A stretch of 64,000 nucleotides of DNA from Mycobacterium marseillense (GCF_010731675.1 NZ_AP022584.1:1240001-1304000), one strand, 5' to 3'. Shown: positions 49,901 to 59,636, counted from the stretch's first letter. Translations and numbers: made by a program. The notes: generated from the letters alone by a model not told the origin.

Positions 49901-51553
49901 CCGCAAAATAGATTCGATACGCGCGTTCGGCAACGTGATATCGACCGGCAGATAGGCGCCACCGGCGGCGAGCACCGCCAGGATGGCGACGATGGATCGG
50001 GTCGAGCGCGGCAGCACCAGCGCAACGACTTTTTCCGGTCCTATGCCCTGCTCCGCCAACTCCCCCGCGAGCCGGCAAGCGTGCGCGTGTAGTTCGGCAT
50101 AGGTATAGCACTCACCACCGCCGGTAGTCAGGGCGACGGCATGCGGTGTGTCGTGGACCTGCCGCTCGAACGTCTCCCACACCGAAGTGCTCTCCGAAGT
50201 GGGCAGCGGCCGCGTCGCAAGTCCTTCGAACTCGGCGCGCTCCGCCGTGGTGAGAATATCCAGTGCATCGGGCGTGTCGTCGCCAATATCGGGGAGTTGA
50301 CGCAGCACGGCGAGCAAGCGCTCGCCGATCTGGGAGGGCCGAAGATGCGAAAGTGCCTCGGGAATCGCCTCGACCAGTACCAACAGCGCGTCGTCTCGCA
50401 TGTGCGAGACCACAGTCAACGGGTAGTGCGTGAGACTCTCCATCTCTGCCGGACTGAACCGGGCTCCGTCTGGTGTGATCACCGTCCGGATAGCGTCCTC
50501 GATCGGTGCGTTCTCGAAGACGAATAGCGAATCAAAGAGGGTTCCCCGGCCATGCTCACGCTGGATTTCCGACAGGCTGAGATAACCGATGTCGCGCATC
50601 GCCGATGACTCGCGCTGCAACCGGGCGCATTGCTCCACCACCGAGTCGGCGGTGCTCACCTGGTGCACCACCGGCACGGCGTTGATGAACAGTCCGACCA
50701 TGGTTTCCACGCCGGGCAGGTTTTCCGGCCGGCCGGACACGATGGTGCCGAAAACGACATCGCGACGGTCGGTGAGCCTGCTGAGCACAACCGCCCACGC
50801 GAATAGCACCGCGGTGTTGAGGGTAAGACCGTTGCGACCCGCCCACTGTCGCAGCCGCACCGTATCGGCCGCAGGCAACAGCAATTCGGTCTTTTCCGGC
50901 ACGCCCTCGCCCGCGGCGACGGTCCCGTCTGCCACCATGAGCGGGCCGGACACACCCTGCAGATACGTCATCCACTGGGCGGCCGCGGCCGCCCTGTCCT
51001 GCTGGGCGAGCCAGACGATGTAGTCACGGTACGGGCGCGCGGTCGGTAGCCCGTCGGTCGATCCTCCCGCCCGATACACGGTGAGCATCTCGGTGAAGAA
51101 CACGGCGAGGGACCAGCCATCGACCAGAATATGGTGGGCGGTGAAAATCATCCGGCGCCTGGTCTCGCCGGGAGTGCCAAGCAGCACAACCCGCAATGCC
51201 GGTCCACGACTCAGATCGAACGGGCGGCGCCGCTCCGATCGTGCGATGGCATCGAATTCCGTTGGCGGTGCGAACCGTTCGGACCAGGGCAGCTCGGCCT
51301 GCGTGGGCACGATCTGCACGGGCTTCGGTACATCACGATCCCAGAAGGCGGCGCGCAGATTCGGGTGTCGGACCAGCATGGCTTGAGCGCTGCGGCGGAG
51401 CAGCTCGAGATCGACTGGTCCGTCGACATCGACGACGAACTGCATGCTGTAAAGGTCGATACTGTCCTGCGCCAATCGGTATAACGCAAACAGCCCTTCC
51501 TGCAAAGGGCTGAGAGCGAGCACGTCCTCGATCTGCGGCGGAGCTGTGGTCAC
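46997..51553 (-). CDS. mbtF: MbtF-like NRPS (C-A-PCP-E)
   Basis: About 1518 aa from GTG 51553, which has GTGAGG upstream; the longer frame to 51616 would overlap the preceding gene. Domains: condensation ~10-430 (HHILVDGWSL ~144), adenylation ~460-960 (YVIFTSGSTGEPKG ~613, YNCYGPTETTVEAVV, YRTGDLVRR), carrier protein with DDFFSLGLDSIVAIS (~1001), and an epimerisation domain ~1060-1500 (TAHHLAVDVVSW ~1191; NTVGWFT). Same order and near the same size as mycobactin MbtF (1461 aa as I recall), which installs the terminal hydroxylysine. Follows the mbtE-like gene by 19 bp. Confidence 0.88.
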   Translation of the reverse strand: MTTAPPQIEDVLALSPLQEGLFALYRLAQDSIDLYSMQFVVDVDGPVDLELLRRSAQAMLVRHPNLRAAFWDRDVPKPVQIVPTQAELPWSERFAPPTEFDAIARSERRRPFDLSRGPALRVVLLGTPGETRRRMIFTAHHILVDGWSLAVFFTEMLTVYRAGGSTDGLPTARPYRDYIVWLAQQDRAAAAAQWMTYLQGVSGPLMVADGTVAAGEGVPEKTELLLPAADTVRLRQWAGRNGLTLNTAVLFAWAVVLSRLTDRRDVVFGTIVSGRPENLPGVETMVGLFINAVPVVHQVSTADSVVEQCARLQRESSAMRDIGYLSLSEIQREHGRGTLFDSLFVFENAPIEDAIRTVITPDGARFSPAEMESLTHYPLTVVSHMRDDALLVLVEAIPEALSHLRPSQIGERLLAVLRQLPDIGDDTPDALDILTTAERAEFEGLATRPLPTSESTSVWETFERQVHDTPHAVALTTGGGECYTYAELHAHACRLAGELAEQGIGPEKVVALVLPRSTRSIVAILAVLAAGGAYLPVDITLPNARIESILRQANPVLAIAEAGYTELVSGRVATVVIDDRAAAERISQRAAATPAVRRHLEHSAYVIFTSGSTGEPKGVIGTNAALLSYFADHRDRVYRAASARLGRPLRIAHAWSLSFDASWQPMVGLLDGHAIHLFDAEEMRDADRLVKGMAANQIDMIDTTPSMFLQLRAAGLLDHSLSVLALGGEAIDTALWEQLRAPSPTSKTAVYNCYGPTETTVEAVVAPVTEYQKPTIGTANAGTVGYVLDSALRMVPDGVVGELYLSGAQLARGYVGRSAMTAARFVADPLRPGQRMYRTGDLVRRLPHGGYSYVGRCDCQVKIRGYRVEIGEIEAALRGQPQIHDAAVTVLRRDSGTSLVGFVVWQEDMAADLVRLRAALAERLPPYMVPARIVAMPQLPVNANGKLDGGALDRLAEDALLRVTEGGAASASTDTERSLCKIFEEQFNGVVPHIDDDFFSLGLDSIVAISVVHKARRRGLTLSPRMVFSAPTIRQLAAAVDAAPESDAAVENIEYGEIPPLPMVSWLYEYGNYRRFTHTVLLRLPSEIDCLSIETMLQLLLDGHDTLRSILIETAEGPRLVTREPGVVRAADVLTRVELPKSSAAEFNAVLTHSARKVTDEIDPHSGAMVRAVWLSSAGQGEMLLITAHHLAVDVVSWHIMLGDLAEAWRSVTSGATPKTMPEFTSYRRWSELMWQRAATAEVQSQRGYWTAQVHGPDPALGRRHPDPTRDTWSTLRVTRALTPIDVTERVLTALTRDEGMDEFLLAALTMAVASWRRTREQNFAAGTLVTMESHGRADAILGTDTTNTVGWFTTAYPVRLGVGASGVDAEQAECDPAAARALLDSVADHLRMVPNEGLDYGLLRYVDHVPELQDSVEPQIMFSYLGRLDLAGGTDQPWSLIAGDQVDALPVDPEPDLPLRFALYLAVAIRGTPEGPQLTANWLWSDALFGHSDIERLTQFWQRGIAALAAGLTKSPA

Positions 51554-51572
51554 AAATACCTCACGGGTGCCG

Positions 51573-54500
51573 TCACGACTGGTTGAGCCAGGATGCGTTG
51601 AGTTGCGCCAACGCATCGGGGGTCAGGCCCGACGCGCTCATCGGCGTATATTCCTGCTTCGGCGGCGAATCCGCCTCGGCCGCCGGCTCACCCGCTGCCG
51701 CGTCGACCGCCGCGGCCAGCTCGCCGATGGTCATGTACTCGAACACCATTCCCGGCGTGAAGGCCAGTCCCTGCGCGGTGGCCTGCGCCGACCATTTAAT
51801 GGAGATGATGCTGTCACCGCCGAGCGCGAAGAAGTTGTCGTCGCGATCGAGACCGGTGACGTCGAGCAATTCCTCCAGCAAGGTGATGAGGATCCGCTCG
51901 GTTTCCACCGAGCCTGCGGTGGCCGGTTTCGATGGCGCAGCGATGGGCGGGGCCGGCGGGGCGAAAAGTTTCTCCAAATCATCCGTGGGAAGCAACTCCA
52001 CGCTGGACACTGGACGGTCCGGCGCCGTCGCGAACGCATCGAGTGCTGCGTTCAGAGCGGCGGCGATAAGGGCAACCGTCGCAGGTTCGTAGAGATCGGC
52101 ATTGGCGACGACGCGCACGTCGAGTTCACCGCCCGGCGTCACGCTCATGCCCACGTCCAGATCCAGTAGTGAGACCTCGAAGTCCATCGGAAGCGGTACG
52201 ACCGTGGTGCCGCCGGTCTCGGTGAGAGGGCGCGGTATCAGCGCCCAGTCCTCTCCGCGAAAGTGGATCATGTTCTGAAACAGCGGGTTTCGGGACCGCG
52301 AGCGCGGTGGGTTGAGAGCCTCAACCAGACGTTCGATGGGCAGCTCTTGGTGTGCGAATGCGTCGAGCACCGTGTGGCGGCTACGGGTGAGCATGGTGCG
52401 CAGGCTTGGATCACCGGACAGATCGTCGCGCAGCACCACCACGTTGGCGAACAAGCCGATCAGATTAGCCGTGATCGGTTCGACACGGGACGCGACCGGA
52501 CTGCCGAGCGGAATGTCCGTCCCTCCGCCGAGCTTGTGCAGCACTACCGCCAGGGCGGCCTGGTAAACCATGAACTCGCTGGCGACATTTTGCTCGGCAA
52601 GCTGTGTCAAGGACGCCCGGCGGGTGGCGGGCACGGTGAAAGTCACCACCTCCCCACGCTTTCCGAGCGCCGGCGGGCGGGAATAATCGTGGGCAACCGA
52701 GACCTCGTCGGGCAACCCAGCGAGGGCGTCACGCCAATACGCCAGCTCAGCCTGTCCCCATAGGGAAGCGAATGCATCTCGTTGCCACAGTGCGTAGTCC
52801 ACGAACTGGATCGGCGATGTGGTCCACTGCGGCGCCTGCCCTTGGTGCCGCGCGCGGTAGGCGGTGACGAGGTCGTCAAAGAAGATCCCCAGAGAGGCGT
52901 GATCGCTGACGATGTGGTGAACGACCACCAATAGCACATGCGTATCCGTGCCCAGCGCCAACAGGGTGACCGTAATCAACGGCCCCGACTCGGGCGTAAA
53001 CACGTGCCGGCGCAGCTGCGCCACCGCGTCATCGAAGCCGTCCGGGGTGACCTTCCGGACTTTTAGTTCCAACTGCAAGCTCGGGTGCACGATTTGATAC
53101 GGAACGCCTTCGTGCTCATCGAAGTTCGTGCGCAGGGCCTCGTGGCGCTTAACGACGTCGTTGACCGCCTCGGTGAGGGCGACGATGTCCAGGGGACCGT
53201 CGAACCGAAGCGCAAAGGGCATGTTAAAGCCGTCCCCCGCCCCTTCCATCCGATACTGGAACCACGCGGCGAGCTGCGAGTAGGACAACGGGAGCCGCTC
53301 CGGGCGAACAGATTCGACGAGTTCTGGGCGGCTCGATTGCGACGCCGTCGTTGCGTCGTCGAAAGTGTCCTCGGCGTCCATCGCGTCAAGGTCGATATCG
53401 AACTCGGCACGGAACTGCTCGACCAGCGCAGCCGCCAATCCGGCCGGGGTGGGCGTATCGAACACGGCGCGAACGGTCAGCTCTATGCCGAATTCGGCAC
53501 GGATCTGCGCGACCAGCCGAGCCGCCAGCAGGGAATGGCCACCCAGCCCGAAGAATGAGTCGTCAGCACCCACACGCTCCCAGCCGAACAGCTCGGCGAA
53601 AATCGAGCACATCCGGCGCTCGGTCTCGGTCGCCGGCTCACGGTAGCGGCGCACGGCGATAGGCGTAGGTGCGGGCAGTGCCCGTTTGTCCAGTTTGCCG
53701 CTCACAGTCAGCGGGATCTCATGGATAACCGCAAATGCGCTGGGCACCATGTATTCAGGCAGCGCCGAGGCGGCATGTGCGCGTATCTCATCGAGATCTG
53801 AGTCGGCGGAGAGGTGCTCATCAGCCGCTGGCACCAGGTACGCGGCCAGCATGGGCCCAGCCTCGGTGTCTTCCACGGATACGAGGCAGTGCCGCACCGC
53901 TGGATGCGCTGTGATCACGGACTCGACCTCACCGAGCTCGATGCGGAAGCCACGAATCTTGACCTGCTCGTCGGCTCGGCCGACGAATTCCAGGTCGCCA
54001 GAGATGTTGCGGCGGACCAGGTCTCCGGATCGATACAGCCTCATGCCGGGATTGAAAGGGTCGGCGATGAATCGCTGCGCGGTCAGCCCGGGACGACCGA
54101 GATACCCACGCGCCAACTGAATGCCACCGAGGTACAGCTCACCGACGACCTCCGCGGGCACCGGTTGCAACTGCTCGTCGAGCACATAGGCGTAGACGTT
54201 GCGGTTCGGCACGCCGATCGGCACCACACGCGCGCCCTGCGACCCCGCGACCCGCTTGTGTGTCGAGCACACGACGGCCTCGGTCGGGCCATAGTGATTG
54301 CGTAGCTCCGCGTCGAAGTAGCTGGCGAATTTGTCGGCCACCTCAGTGGGAAGCGCTTCTCCGCCCACCGGCACATGACGCAACTGCCGCCATTGGCTGG
54401 CCTGCGGCAGCATCAGCAGGGTGCTCAGCATGGAGGGCACCATGTGCAGCACGGTGACGCCGCGGCGATTGATCAGCTCGGCAACGTAATCGATGTCCCC

Positions 54501-56603
54501 GAAGGCCTCGGGCCTGGGCACGATCAGCTGTGCGCCAAGCGACAACGGGATGAAGATGTCTGCCAGTGAAGCATCGAAGCTCACCGACGACGATTGCAGC
54601 CACCGGTCTTCTCCGGTCACGCTCCACTCGGCAATGAAACCATCCACGTGCTCGGCGATCGCGCGGTGCGAGACAGCCACGCCCTTGGGCCGCCCGGTGG
54701 AACCGGACGTGTAGATGACGTAAGCCAAGTGGTCGGGACGCAACGGACGTAGCCGGTCGGCATCGGTGAGCACGGCGTCCGACAACTGTGCGGCGGCATC
54801 TTCGGCGGGGTCGAGTTCCCGCCGCCCGATAACCGTCTGGGGTCGGGCATCCGTGACGAGGTATTGGATGCGGTCGTCGGGATAGGCGGGGTCGATCGGC
54901 AGGTAGGCCGCACCGGCTTTCAGCACGGCGAGCAGCGCGACGATGAACTCTATCGACGTGGTCATGCGCAGCCCGATGACGTCCTCCGCACCGAAGCCTC
55001 GTCCGATAAGCCAGCGCGCCAAACGATTCGCGCGAGCATGCAGGTCGGCATAGGTCACTTCACCCGCGTCGGAAACGAGCGCGACCGCGTCGGGAGCGAC
55101 GGCCGCGGCTGTTTCAAGCATCGCGACCATCGTGGTGGCCGGCGTGGCGACAACTTCCCCGTGCGACTGCGCCAGGACGGCTTCCCGCTCGCCGGCGCCG
55201 AGCAAGTCCAATTTGGTGAGGCGACGTTCGGGTTCGGCCAGGGCGTTGTTCAACAGCTGCAGATAATGGGTCAGCATCTGATCAACGAGTGCCGAGCTCA
55301 ACACGTCGGTCTGGTGCTCGAGCTCGACCGATACTCCCTTTGGGTCGAGCACAACCGTCAAGGCCAACGGAAGCTGGGCGGCTACCGCGCCCAATTCGAG
55401 TTGTCCTACCGTGACACCGTCCAGTATCAATCCACTTGCGCTGTTGCGCATGCTGAAACCCAAGCGGACCAGCTGGTCCATGCCATCGTGCCCTATAGCC
55501 CGTTCCGGGTTGGCTTCGCGCACCACTCGATCGATGCCGACGGACTGATGGGCGAACCCGGCAAAACAGGTTTCGCGTACCGAGTCGACGAACGAGGTGA
55601 ACGTGTCGTGCGGTCGAGCCACGATCCGCAGCAATAGCGTGTTGCCGAAGTACCCGATCGCCCCCTCGGCCGGGCCGCCGCGTCCGGTGACCGGCACGGA
55701 GATCAGAAAATCTGCTGCGCCGGTATAGCGGCGCAGCAGCACGCCAAAGGCCGCCAACAACACCATAAACGGTGAAGCGGAACGGTTTCGGGCAAAATCC
55801 TCGACCCTGCCGAACATGTCGTCGGGAAGGGCGCGAGTTCGACGTTCGGCCTGCCTGGACGGCTGCGCAGCACCCACACCGGGAAGCTCCAGCGGTTCCG
55901 GTGCCGGCCGCAAAGTGTCCGTCCAGTAGCCGATGTCGGCACTGGTGGGTTCCGCCTCGTTCCCAAGCACCGCGACCGAAACGAATTGCGGCGCGTGGCC
56001 GTTCAGTTGATGACCGTTATAGGCAGCGCTCAGCTCACCGAAGAAAACAGCCCAGGAGTCGTCATCCCAACAAATGTGGTGGACGACCAGGATCAGCACG
56101 AATTCGTCCGCGCCGGAGCGGATCAGGGTTGTCCGCAACGGACGATCCTCGGTGAGGTCAAATGGCCGGCCGAACTCATCTCGCGCCAACGCCTGGATCT
56201 GGCGCTCGCGCTCGGCCTCTGAGAGATGGGTCAAATCAACTGTTCGCCAACCGATCTCAACGTCATCGGAAAATACTTGATAAGGTTCACCCTCGCTATC
56301 CACCGCGTAGGTGGTACGCAAAACGGCGTGCCGGGCAACGACCTCATTGAGGGCTGCGTGTAAGCGCGCCTCTTCCAGAGCGCCCGTCAGCCGGTAGGCG
56401 ACGCAGATGTTGAGCGTAACGTCGCTTGGGTCCATGGCCTGTAGAAACCACATCCGGCGCTGGCCGGGCGACAGCCGATAACGTTCTCCCGGACAGATCC
56501 GCACCAGTTCGACCGACTCCCGCGCCGCCAGACCGCGTTCGGCGATGCGCAAACGTAACAGTTCCAGGCGACGTTGCTCCAAAGTCTTGACGTCGTCGGC
56601 CAT
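51573..56603 (-). CDS. mbtE: MbtE-like NRPS (C-A-PCP-C-PCP)
   Basis: About 1676 aa from ATG 56603 (MADDVKTLEQRR; GAGTGAGG upstream; GTG 56615 is an alternative). Condensation ~40-460 (HHICWDD), adenylation ~490-990 (YVIYTSGSTGRPKG ~634; NHYGPTEAVV; YRSGDLVRR), carrier 1 (DDSFFGLGGHSLLAAR, Ser ~1024), second condensation ~1105-1540 (VVHHIVSDHASLG), carrier 2 (NFFALGGDSIISIKW, Ser ~1597). Size matches mycobactin MbtE (1682 aa as I recall). Divergent from the mbtK/T/C/D side with an IdeR-like box between. The substrate of the A domain was not deduced. Confidence 0.88.
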   Translation of the reverse strand: MADDVKTLEQRRLELLRLRIAERGLAARESVELVRICPGERYRLSPGQRRMWFLQAMDPSDVTLNICVAYRLTGALEEARLHAALNEVVARHAVLRTTYAVDSEGEPYQVFSDDVEIGWRTVDLTHLSEAERERQIQALARDEFGRPFDLTEDRPLRTTLIRSGADEFVLILVVHHICWDDDSWAVFFGELSAAYNGHQLNGHAPQFVSVAVLGNEAEPTSADIGYWTDTLRPAPEPLELPGVGAAQPSRQAERRTRALPDDMFGRVEDFARNRSASPFMVLLAAFGVLLRRYTGAADFLISVPVTGRGGPAEGAIGYFGNTLLLRIVARPHDTFTSFVDSVRETCFAGFAHQSVGIDRVVREANPERAIGHDGMDQLVRLGFSMRNSASGLILDGVTVGQLELGAVAAQLPLALTVVLDPKGVSVELEHQTDVLSSALVDQMLTHYLQLLNNALAEPERRLTKLDLLGAGEREAVLAQSHGEVVATPATTMVAMLETAAAVAPDAVALVSDAGEVTYADLHARANRLARWLIGRGFGAEDVIGLRMTTSIEFIVALLAVLKAGAAYLPIDPAYPDDRIQYLVTDARPQTVIGRRELDPAEDAAAQLSDAVLTDADRLRPLRPDHLAYVIYTSGSTGRPKGVAVSHRAIAEHVDGFIAEWSVTGEDRWLQSSSVSFDASLADIFIPLSLGAQLIVPRPEAFGDIDYVAELINRRGVTVLHMVPSMLSTLLMLPQASQWRQLRHVPVGGEALPTEVADKFASYFDAELRNHYGPTEAVVCSTHKRVAGSQGARVVPIGVPNRNVYAYVLDEQLQPVPAEVVGELYLGGIQLARGYLGRPGLTAQRFIADPFNPGMRLYRSGDLVRRNISGDLEFVGRADEQVKIRGFRIELGEVESVITAHPAVRHCLVSVEDTEAGPMLAAYLVPAADEHLSADSDLDEIRAHAASALPEYMVPSAFAVIHEIPLTVSGKLDKRALPAPTPIAVRRYREPATETERRMCSIFAELFGWERVGADDSFFGLGGHSLLAARLVAQIRAEFGIELTVRAVFDTPTPAGLAAALVEQFRAEFDIDLDAMDAEDTFDDATTASQSSRPELVESVRPERLPLSYSQLAAWFQYRMEGAGDGFNMPFALRFDGPLDIVALTEAVNDVVKRHEALRTNFDEHEGVPYQIVHPSLQLELKVRKVTPDGFDDAVAQLRRHVFTPESGPLITVTLLALGTDTHVLLVVVHHIVSDHASLGIFFDDLVTAYRARHQGQAPQWTTSPIQFVDYALWQRDAFASLWGQAELAYWRDALAGLPDEVSVAHDYSRPPALGKRGEVVTFTVPATRRASLTQLAEQNVASEFMVYQAALAVVLHKLGGGTDIPLGSPVASRVEPITANLIGLFANVVVLRDDLSGDPSLRTMLTRSRHTVLDAFAHQELPIERLVEALNPPRSRSRNPLFQNMIHFRGEDWALIPRPLTETGGTTVVPLPMDFEVSLLDLDVGMSVTPGGELDVRVVANADLYEPATVALIAAALNAALDAFATAPDRPVSSVELLPTDDLEKLFAPPAPPIAAPSKPATAGSVETERILITLLEELLDVTGLDRDDNFFALGGDSIISIKWSAQATAQGLAFTPGMVFEYMTIGELAAAVDAAAGEPAAEADSPPKQEYTPMSASGLTPDALAQLNASWLNQS

Positions 56604-56740
56604 GGCTCGCCTCACTCCCGTTATTCAGTTCGCCGGATCGATCAGAGCATGGGACGTCCTACATCCCAGATCCGGAACCCGAACGACACGACACGCATCC
56701 ACGATCCCTTCGTCGCCGGCACCGTACCGCGACTGCGGGC

Positions 56741-56759
56741 TTATGTTAGCCTTCGCTAA
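56741..56759. promoter_or_regulatory. IdeR-like iron box between mbtE and mbtK-like genes
   Basis: TTATGTTAGCCTTCGCTAA matches the IdeR consensus TTAGGTTAGGCTAACCTAA at 14 of 19 positions. It sits in the divergent promoter region, 138 bp from mbtE and 104 bp from the mbtK-like start. Confidence 0.75.
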
Positions 56760-56862
56760 GTTACAGGGCTCGTGCGCCTGCCGCGGCGACGAGATCGGAT
56801 TGCCCATTGCCCTATGTGCTCGTCGCGCACCACATGGGCCCGTTCGGTCGGGAGGTACACGG

Positions 56863-57420
56863 GTGCAGATGCTAGATCTGCAGCAATGCCGCGCCGCGGT
56901 TGATCATGAGGTGTTCGCGGGCGAATTCTCGCTGCGCCGGCTGGACCCCGACGGCGACCTCGACCTGATGCATTGCTGGATGAACGACCCCGAGGTGGCG
57001 CGATTCTGGAGGAAGCCGTGGTCCCGCGTCCGGATTGCGTCCTATCTGCAACAACAGCACTCCAGCGCGCACTCGGTTCCATACCTGGGTCTGTTGGATA
57101 GCTTTCCGATGAGTTATTGGGAGCTCTACCGCGCCGACCTTGATCCGCTGGCCGAGTACTACCCCGCCCGCGAGCACGACGCAGGCGTGCACATGCTGCT
57201 GGGTCCACCCGAGTGTCGCGGACGGCGGCTGGCGGTGGACCTGCTACGCACGGTCTCGTCATGGCAACTGGATGCGGATCCGCAAGCCGCCCGGGTGGTC
57301 GCCGAACCCGACGTTGACAATGTGCGGGTGCTCCGGGTGCTCGACCACGCGGGGTTTCAGCGCATCACGGAGCTCGACCTGCCGAACAAGCGCGCCGCCC
57401 TCATGATCCGTGACCGATAG
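56863..57420 (+). CDS. mbtK: MbtK/IucB-type siderophore acyltransferase
   Basis: 185-aa GNAT-fold acyltransferase of the siderophore (AlcB) type: FSLRRLDPDGDLDLMHCWMNDPEVARFWRKPW, YWELYRADLDPLAEYY, GVHMLLGPPECRGRRLAVDLLR, EPDVDNVRVLRVLDHAGFQ, LPNKRAALM. Such enzymes acylate hydroxylysine or hydroxyornithine in siderophore synthesis; MbtK adds the lipid to mycobactin. GTG 56863 has GGAGG 7 nt upstream. Expected to be induced by iron limitation from the IdeR-like box. The MbtK assignment rests on family motifs and context. Confidence 0.82.
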   Translation: MQMLDLQQCRAAVDHEVFAGEFSLRRLDPDGDLDLMHCWMNDPEVARFWRKPWSRVRIASYLQQQHSSAHSVPYLGLLDSFPMSYWELYRADLDPLAEYYPAREHDAGVHMLLGPPECRGRRLAVDLLRTVSSWQLDADPQAARVVAEPDVDNVRVLRVLDHAGFQRITELDLPNKRAALMIRDR

Positions 57421-57483
57421 GGCCGACCAGCGCCGCCCCGAACCCGGACGACGGGCCGGTGCCATCTCCCGAAGGCGAGGAGC

Positions 57484-57502
57484 TTATGTTAGCCTACGCT
57501 AA
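57484..57502. promoter_or_regulatory. IdeR-like iron box upstream of mbtT-C-D
   Basis: TTATGTTAGCCTACGCTAA, 15 of 19 identical to the IdeR consensus and 18 of 19 identical to the box at 56741. It lies 80 bp before the thioesterase gene. Confidence 0.78.
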
Positions 57503-57582
57503 GTTAATGACGCATGCGGTGGTCGTGCCGCCGCGGACTCCTCGCGGCGCATACAGCGACACGAAGCGAAAGGTAGCGTTGC

Positions 57583-58341
57583 ATGCCGCGCACACTGGGG
57601 TGGATCAGACAGTTCCACGAACCGGATTTGCCCGAAAGCGTTCCGTTGCTGGTTTTTCCGCATGCTGGGGCTGGCGCGTCGGCGTACCGCGAATTTTCGA
57701 AAGCACTGCGCACGACATTCAAGGTCATTATTTTCCAGTACCCGGGACGGCAGGACCGGGCGGCTGAAGCGTCGTTGCAATCACTCCCCGAGATCGCCGC
57801 TGGAGCGTTCGGCGAATTCTGGACGTCGGAGCACAATCGCGGGATCCCGATCGTCACGTTTGGGCACAGCATGGGTGCGTTGGTCGCGTTCGAGTTTGTC
57901 CGTATCGCCGAAGCCAGCGGAATCGATGTGCGCCAGTTGAACGTCTCCGCGGCGGTTGCCCCTTGCCGCGCAGCGGCCAAGCCACCGCATCCCAAGGATG
58001 ACGAGGGGATCCTCAACCATCTGGCGGCGCTGGAGGGAACTAGCACCGATGTGTTCACCGACCGCGAAATCATGAGACGGGCGCTTCCGGTGATCAAAGC
58101 CGATTACAACGCTTTTGACGTTTACTCCTGCGCCGACGACATCAAGGTAGCGGCTCCGGTACACGCGATGGGCGGTGATCAGGACCCCTATATCACGATG
58201 GGCGATCTGTACGGATGGGGCAAACATACCGACACCCTCAAGGTCACGATGTTCGACGGCGGACACTTCTACCTGGAATCGCACATAGGCGCCGTCGCGG
58301 AGTTGTTGGCGTCTAGTGCGCACCGCGAGCAGACGGCGTGA
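57583..58341 (+). CDS. mbtT: Type II thioesterase, MbtT-like
   Basis: 252-aa alpha/beta hydrolase of the NRPS/PKS editing type: LLVFPHAGAGASAYREFSKAL, nucleophile Ser in TFGHSMGALVAFE, and catalytic His in FDGGHFYLESH; an Asp is available in MGGDQDPYI. It frees stalled acyl chains from carrier proteins. First gene of an operon with mbtC- and mbtD-like genes; its stop overlaps mbtC (GTGA). ATG 57583 follows CGAAAGGTAG. Confidence 0.87.
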   Translation: MPRTLGWIRQFHEPDLPESVPLLVFPHAGAGASAYREFSKALRTTFKVIIFQYPGRQDRAAEASLQSLPEIAAGAFGEFWTSEHNRGIPIVTFGHSMGALVAFEFVRIAEASGIDVRQLNVSAAVAPCRAAAKPPHPKDDEGILNHLAALEGTSTDVFTDREIMRRALPVIKADYNAFDVYSCADDIKVAAPVHAMGGDQDPYITMGDLYGWGKHTDTLKVTMFDGGHFYLESHIGAVAELLASSAHREQTA

Positions 58342-59636
58342 GCAGCGACGACCCGATCGTCATTTCCGGAATGGCCGTCGAGGCGCCCGGGGGAATCGAC
58401 AGTCCCGCAGCCTTGTGGTCCGCACTTGCCGAAGCCAGGGAACTGATTGCCCCCTTTCCGCGCGATCGCGGCTGGCCGATCGACGATCTCCTTTCGGTGT
58501 CCGAGCTAGACAGCTGGGGGCCGGTATTCGACGCGGGCGGATTCCTCGACGGCGCAACAACATTCGACCCGCCTTTCTTCGGTATCACGCATCGCGAGGC
58601 CCTCGTGATGCAGCCCCAGCAACGGGTGGCGATGCGCGTGGCGTGGAAGGCACTGGAGAATTCGGGGATAAACCCCGGTGCGCTGGACGGCGACGACGTC
58701 GGCTGTTTCGTCGGGATGTCCCCGATGGAGTACGGCCCGCGTGCAGCCGTAGCCGATGCCCACAGCGGGCATCGGATCGCCAGCCTAGGCCAGCTGGGGG
58801 CCGCCGGGCGTATCTCGCACTGCCTTGGACTGTCCGGGCCATCGATGTGTATCGATTCGGCGTGTGCGTCGTCGTTGACCGCACTACACCTGGCAGCCAC
58901 GGCGGTGCGGACGGGCGAGTGCGAATGGGCGCTTGCCGGCGCGGCGTGCGTCATGGGGTCACCGGGAGCTTTCTACGAGTTCGCAAGGCTCAATGCGCTT
59001 TCCACTGACGGGCATTGCCGCGCCTACTCGGAGGACGCCAGCGGCACCGTGTGGGGGGAAGGCGCGGGGATGGTCGTTGTCGAATCTGAATCCCGCGCAC
59101 GCCGACTGGGACACCGGATCTATGGACGCATCCTGGCCGTCCGCACCAACCACAACGGCAAAGGCAAGCCGATCCTCGTACCCCGGGTGCGCGCGCAAGA
59201 GCAGCTCATCCGCAAGACAATTGACGCGGCGGGGATCGATCCGGCCGAAGTCGGAATGATCGAAGGGCACGGCACCGCGACCCGCGCGGGCGACCCGGTG
59301 GAATTGCTGGCCCTTTTCAAGACCTACGGCGCGGCGGGATCCGAGGCGCGGCTGGGCTCGTTGAAGTCGAACGCCGGGCACGCGCAAGCGGCATCCGGAA
59401 TCCTCGGACTGATCAAACTGTTACTCGCCGGCCAGCACGGTCAGATCCCACCAACGCTCTTCTCGGACAACCCCACCGAGACGGTGGACTGGGACCTGAC
59501 AGGCCTGCGATTGGCGACAAAACTGCACCAGTGGGAGCCCATAGGCGACGTCCGCTACGGCGCGGTCTCATCGTTCGGCGCCGGTGGCGCCAACGCGCAT
59601 GCGATCATCGCGATGCCCGCAAGTTCCCTGGAGTGA
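58338..59636 (+). CDS. mbtC: MbtC-like beta-ketoacyl synthase
   Basis: 432-aa stand-alone ketosynthase. Catalytic Cys in DSACASSLTALHLA (~176), His in EGHGTATRAGDPVELL (~310) and His in LKSNAGHAQAASG (~345). N-terminus has PIVISGMAVEAPGGIDSP. Size and single-domain layout agree with mycobactin MbtC, which extends the chain with malonate to make the beta-hydroxy acid moiety. Coupled to mbtT by a GTGA overlap and followed 3 bp later by mbtD. Confidence 0.92.
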   Translation: MSSDDPIVISGMAVEAPGGIDSPAALWSALAEARELIAPFPRDRGWPIDDLLSVSELDSWGPVFDAGGFLDGATTFDPPFFGITHREALVMQPQQRVAMRVAWKALENSGINPGALDGDDVGCFVGMSPMEYGPRAAVADAHSGHRIASLGQLGAAGRISHCLGLSGPSMCIDSACASSLTALHLAATAVRTGECEWALAGAACVMGSPGAFYEFARLNALSTDGHCRAYSEDASGTVWGEGAGMVVVESESRARRLGHRIYGRILAVRTNHNGKGKPILVPRVRAQEQLIRKTIDAAGIDPAEVGMIEGHGTATRAGDPVELLALFKTYGAAGSEARLGSLKSNAGHAQAASGILGLIKLLLAGQHGQIPPTLFSDNPTETVDWDLTGLRLATKLHQWEPIGDVRYGAVSSFGAGGANAHAIIAMPASSLE

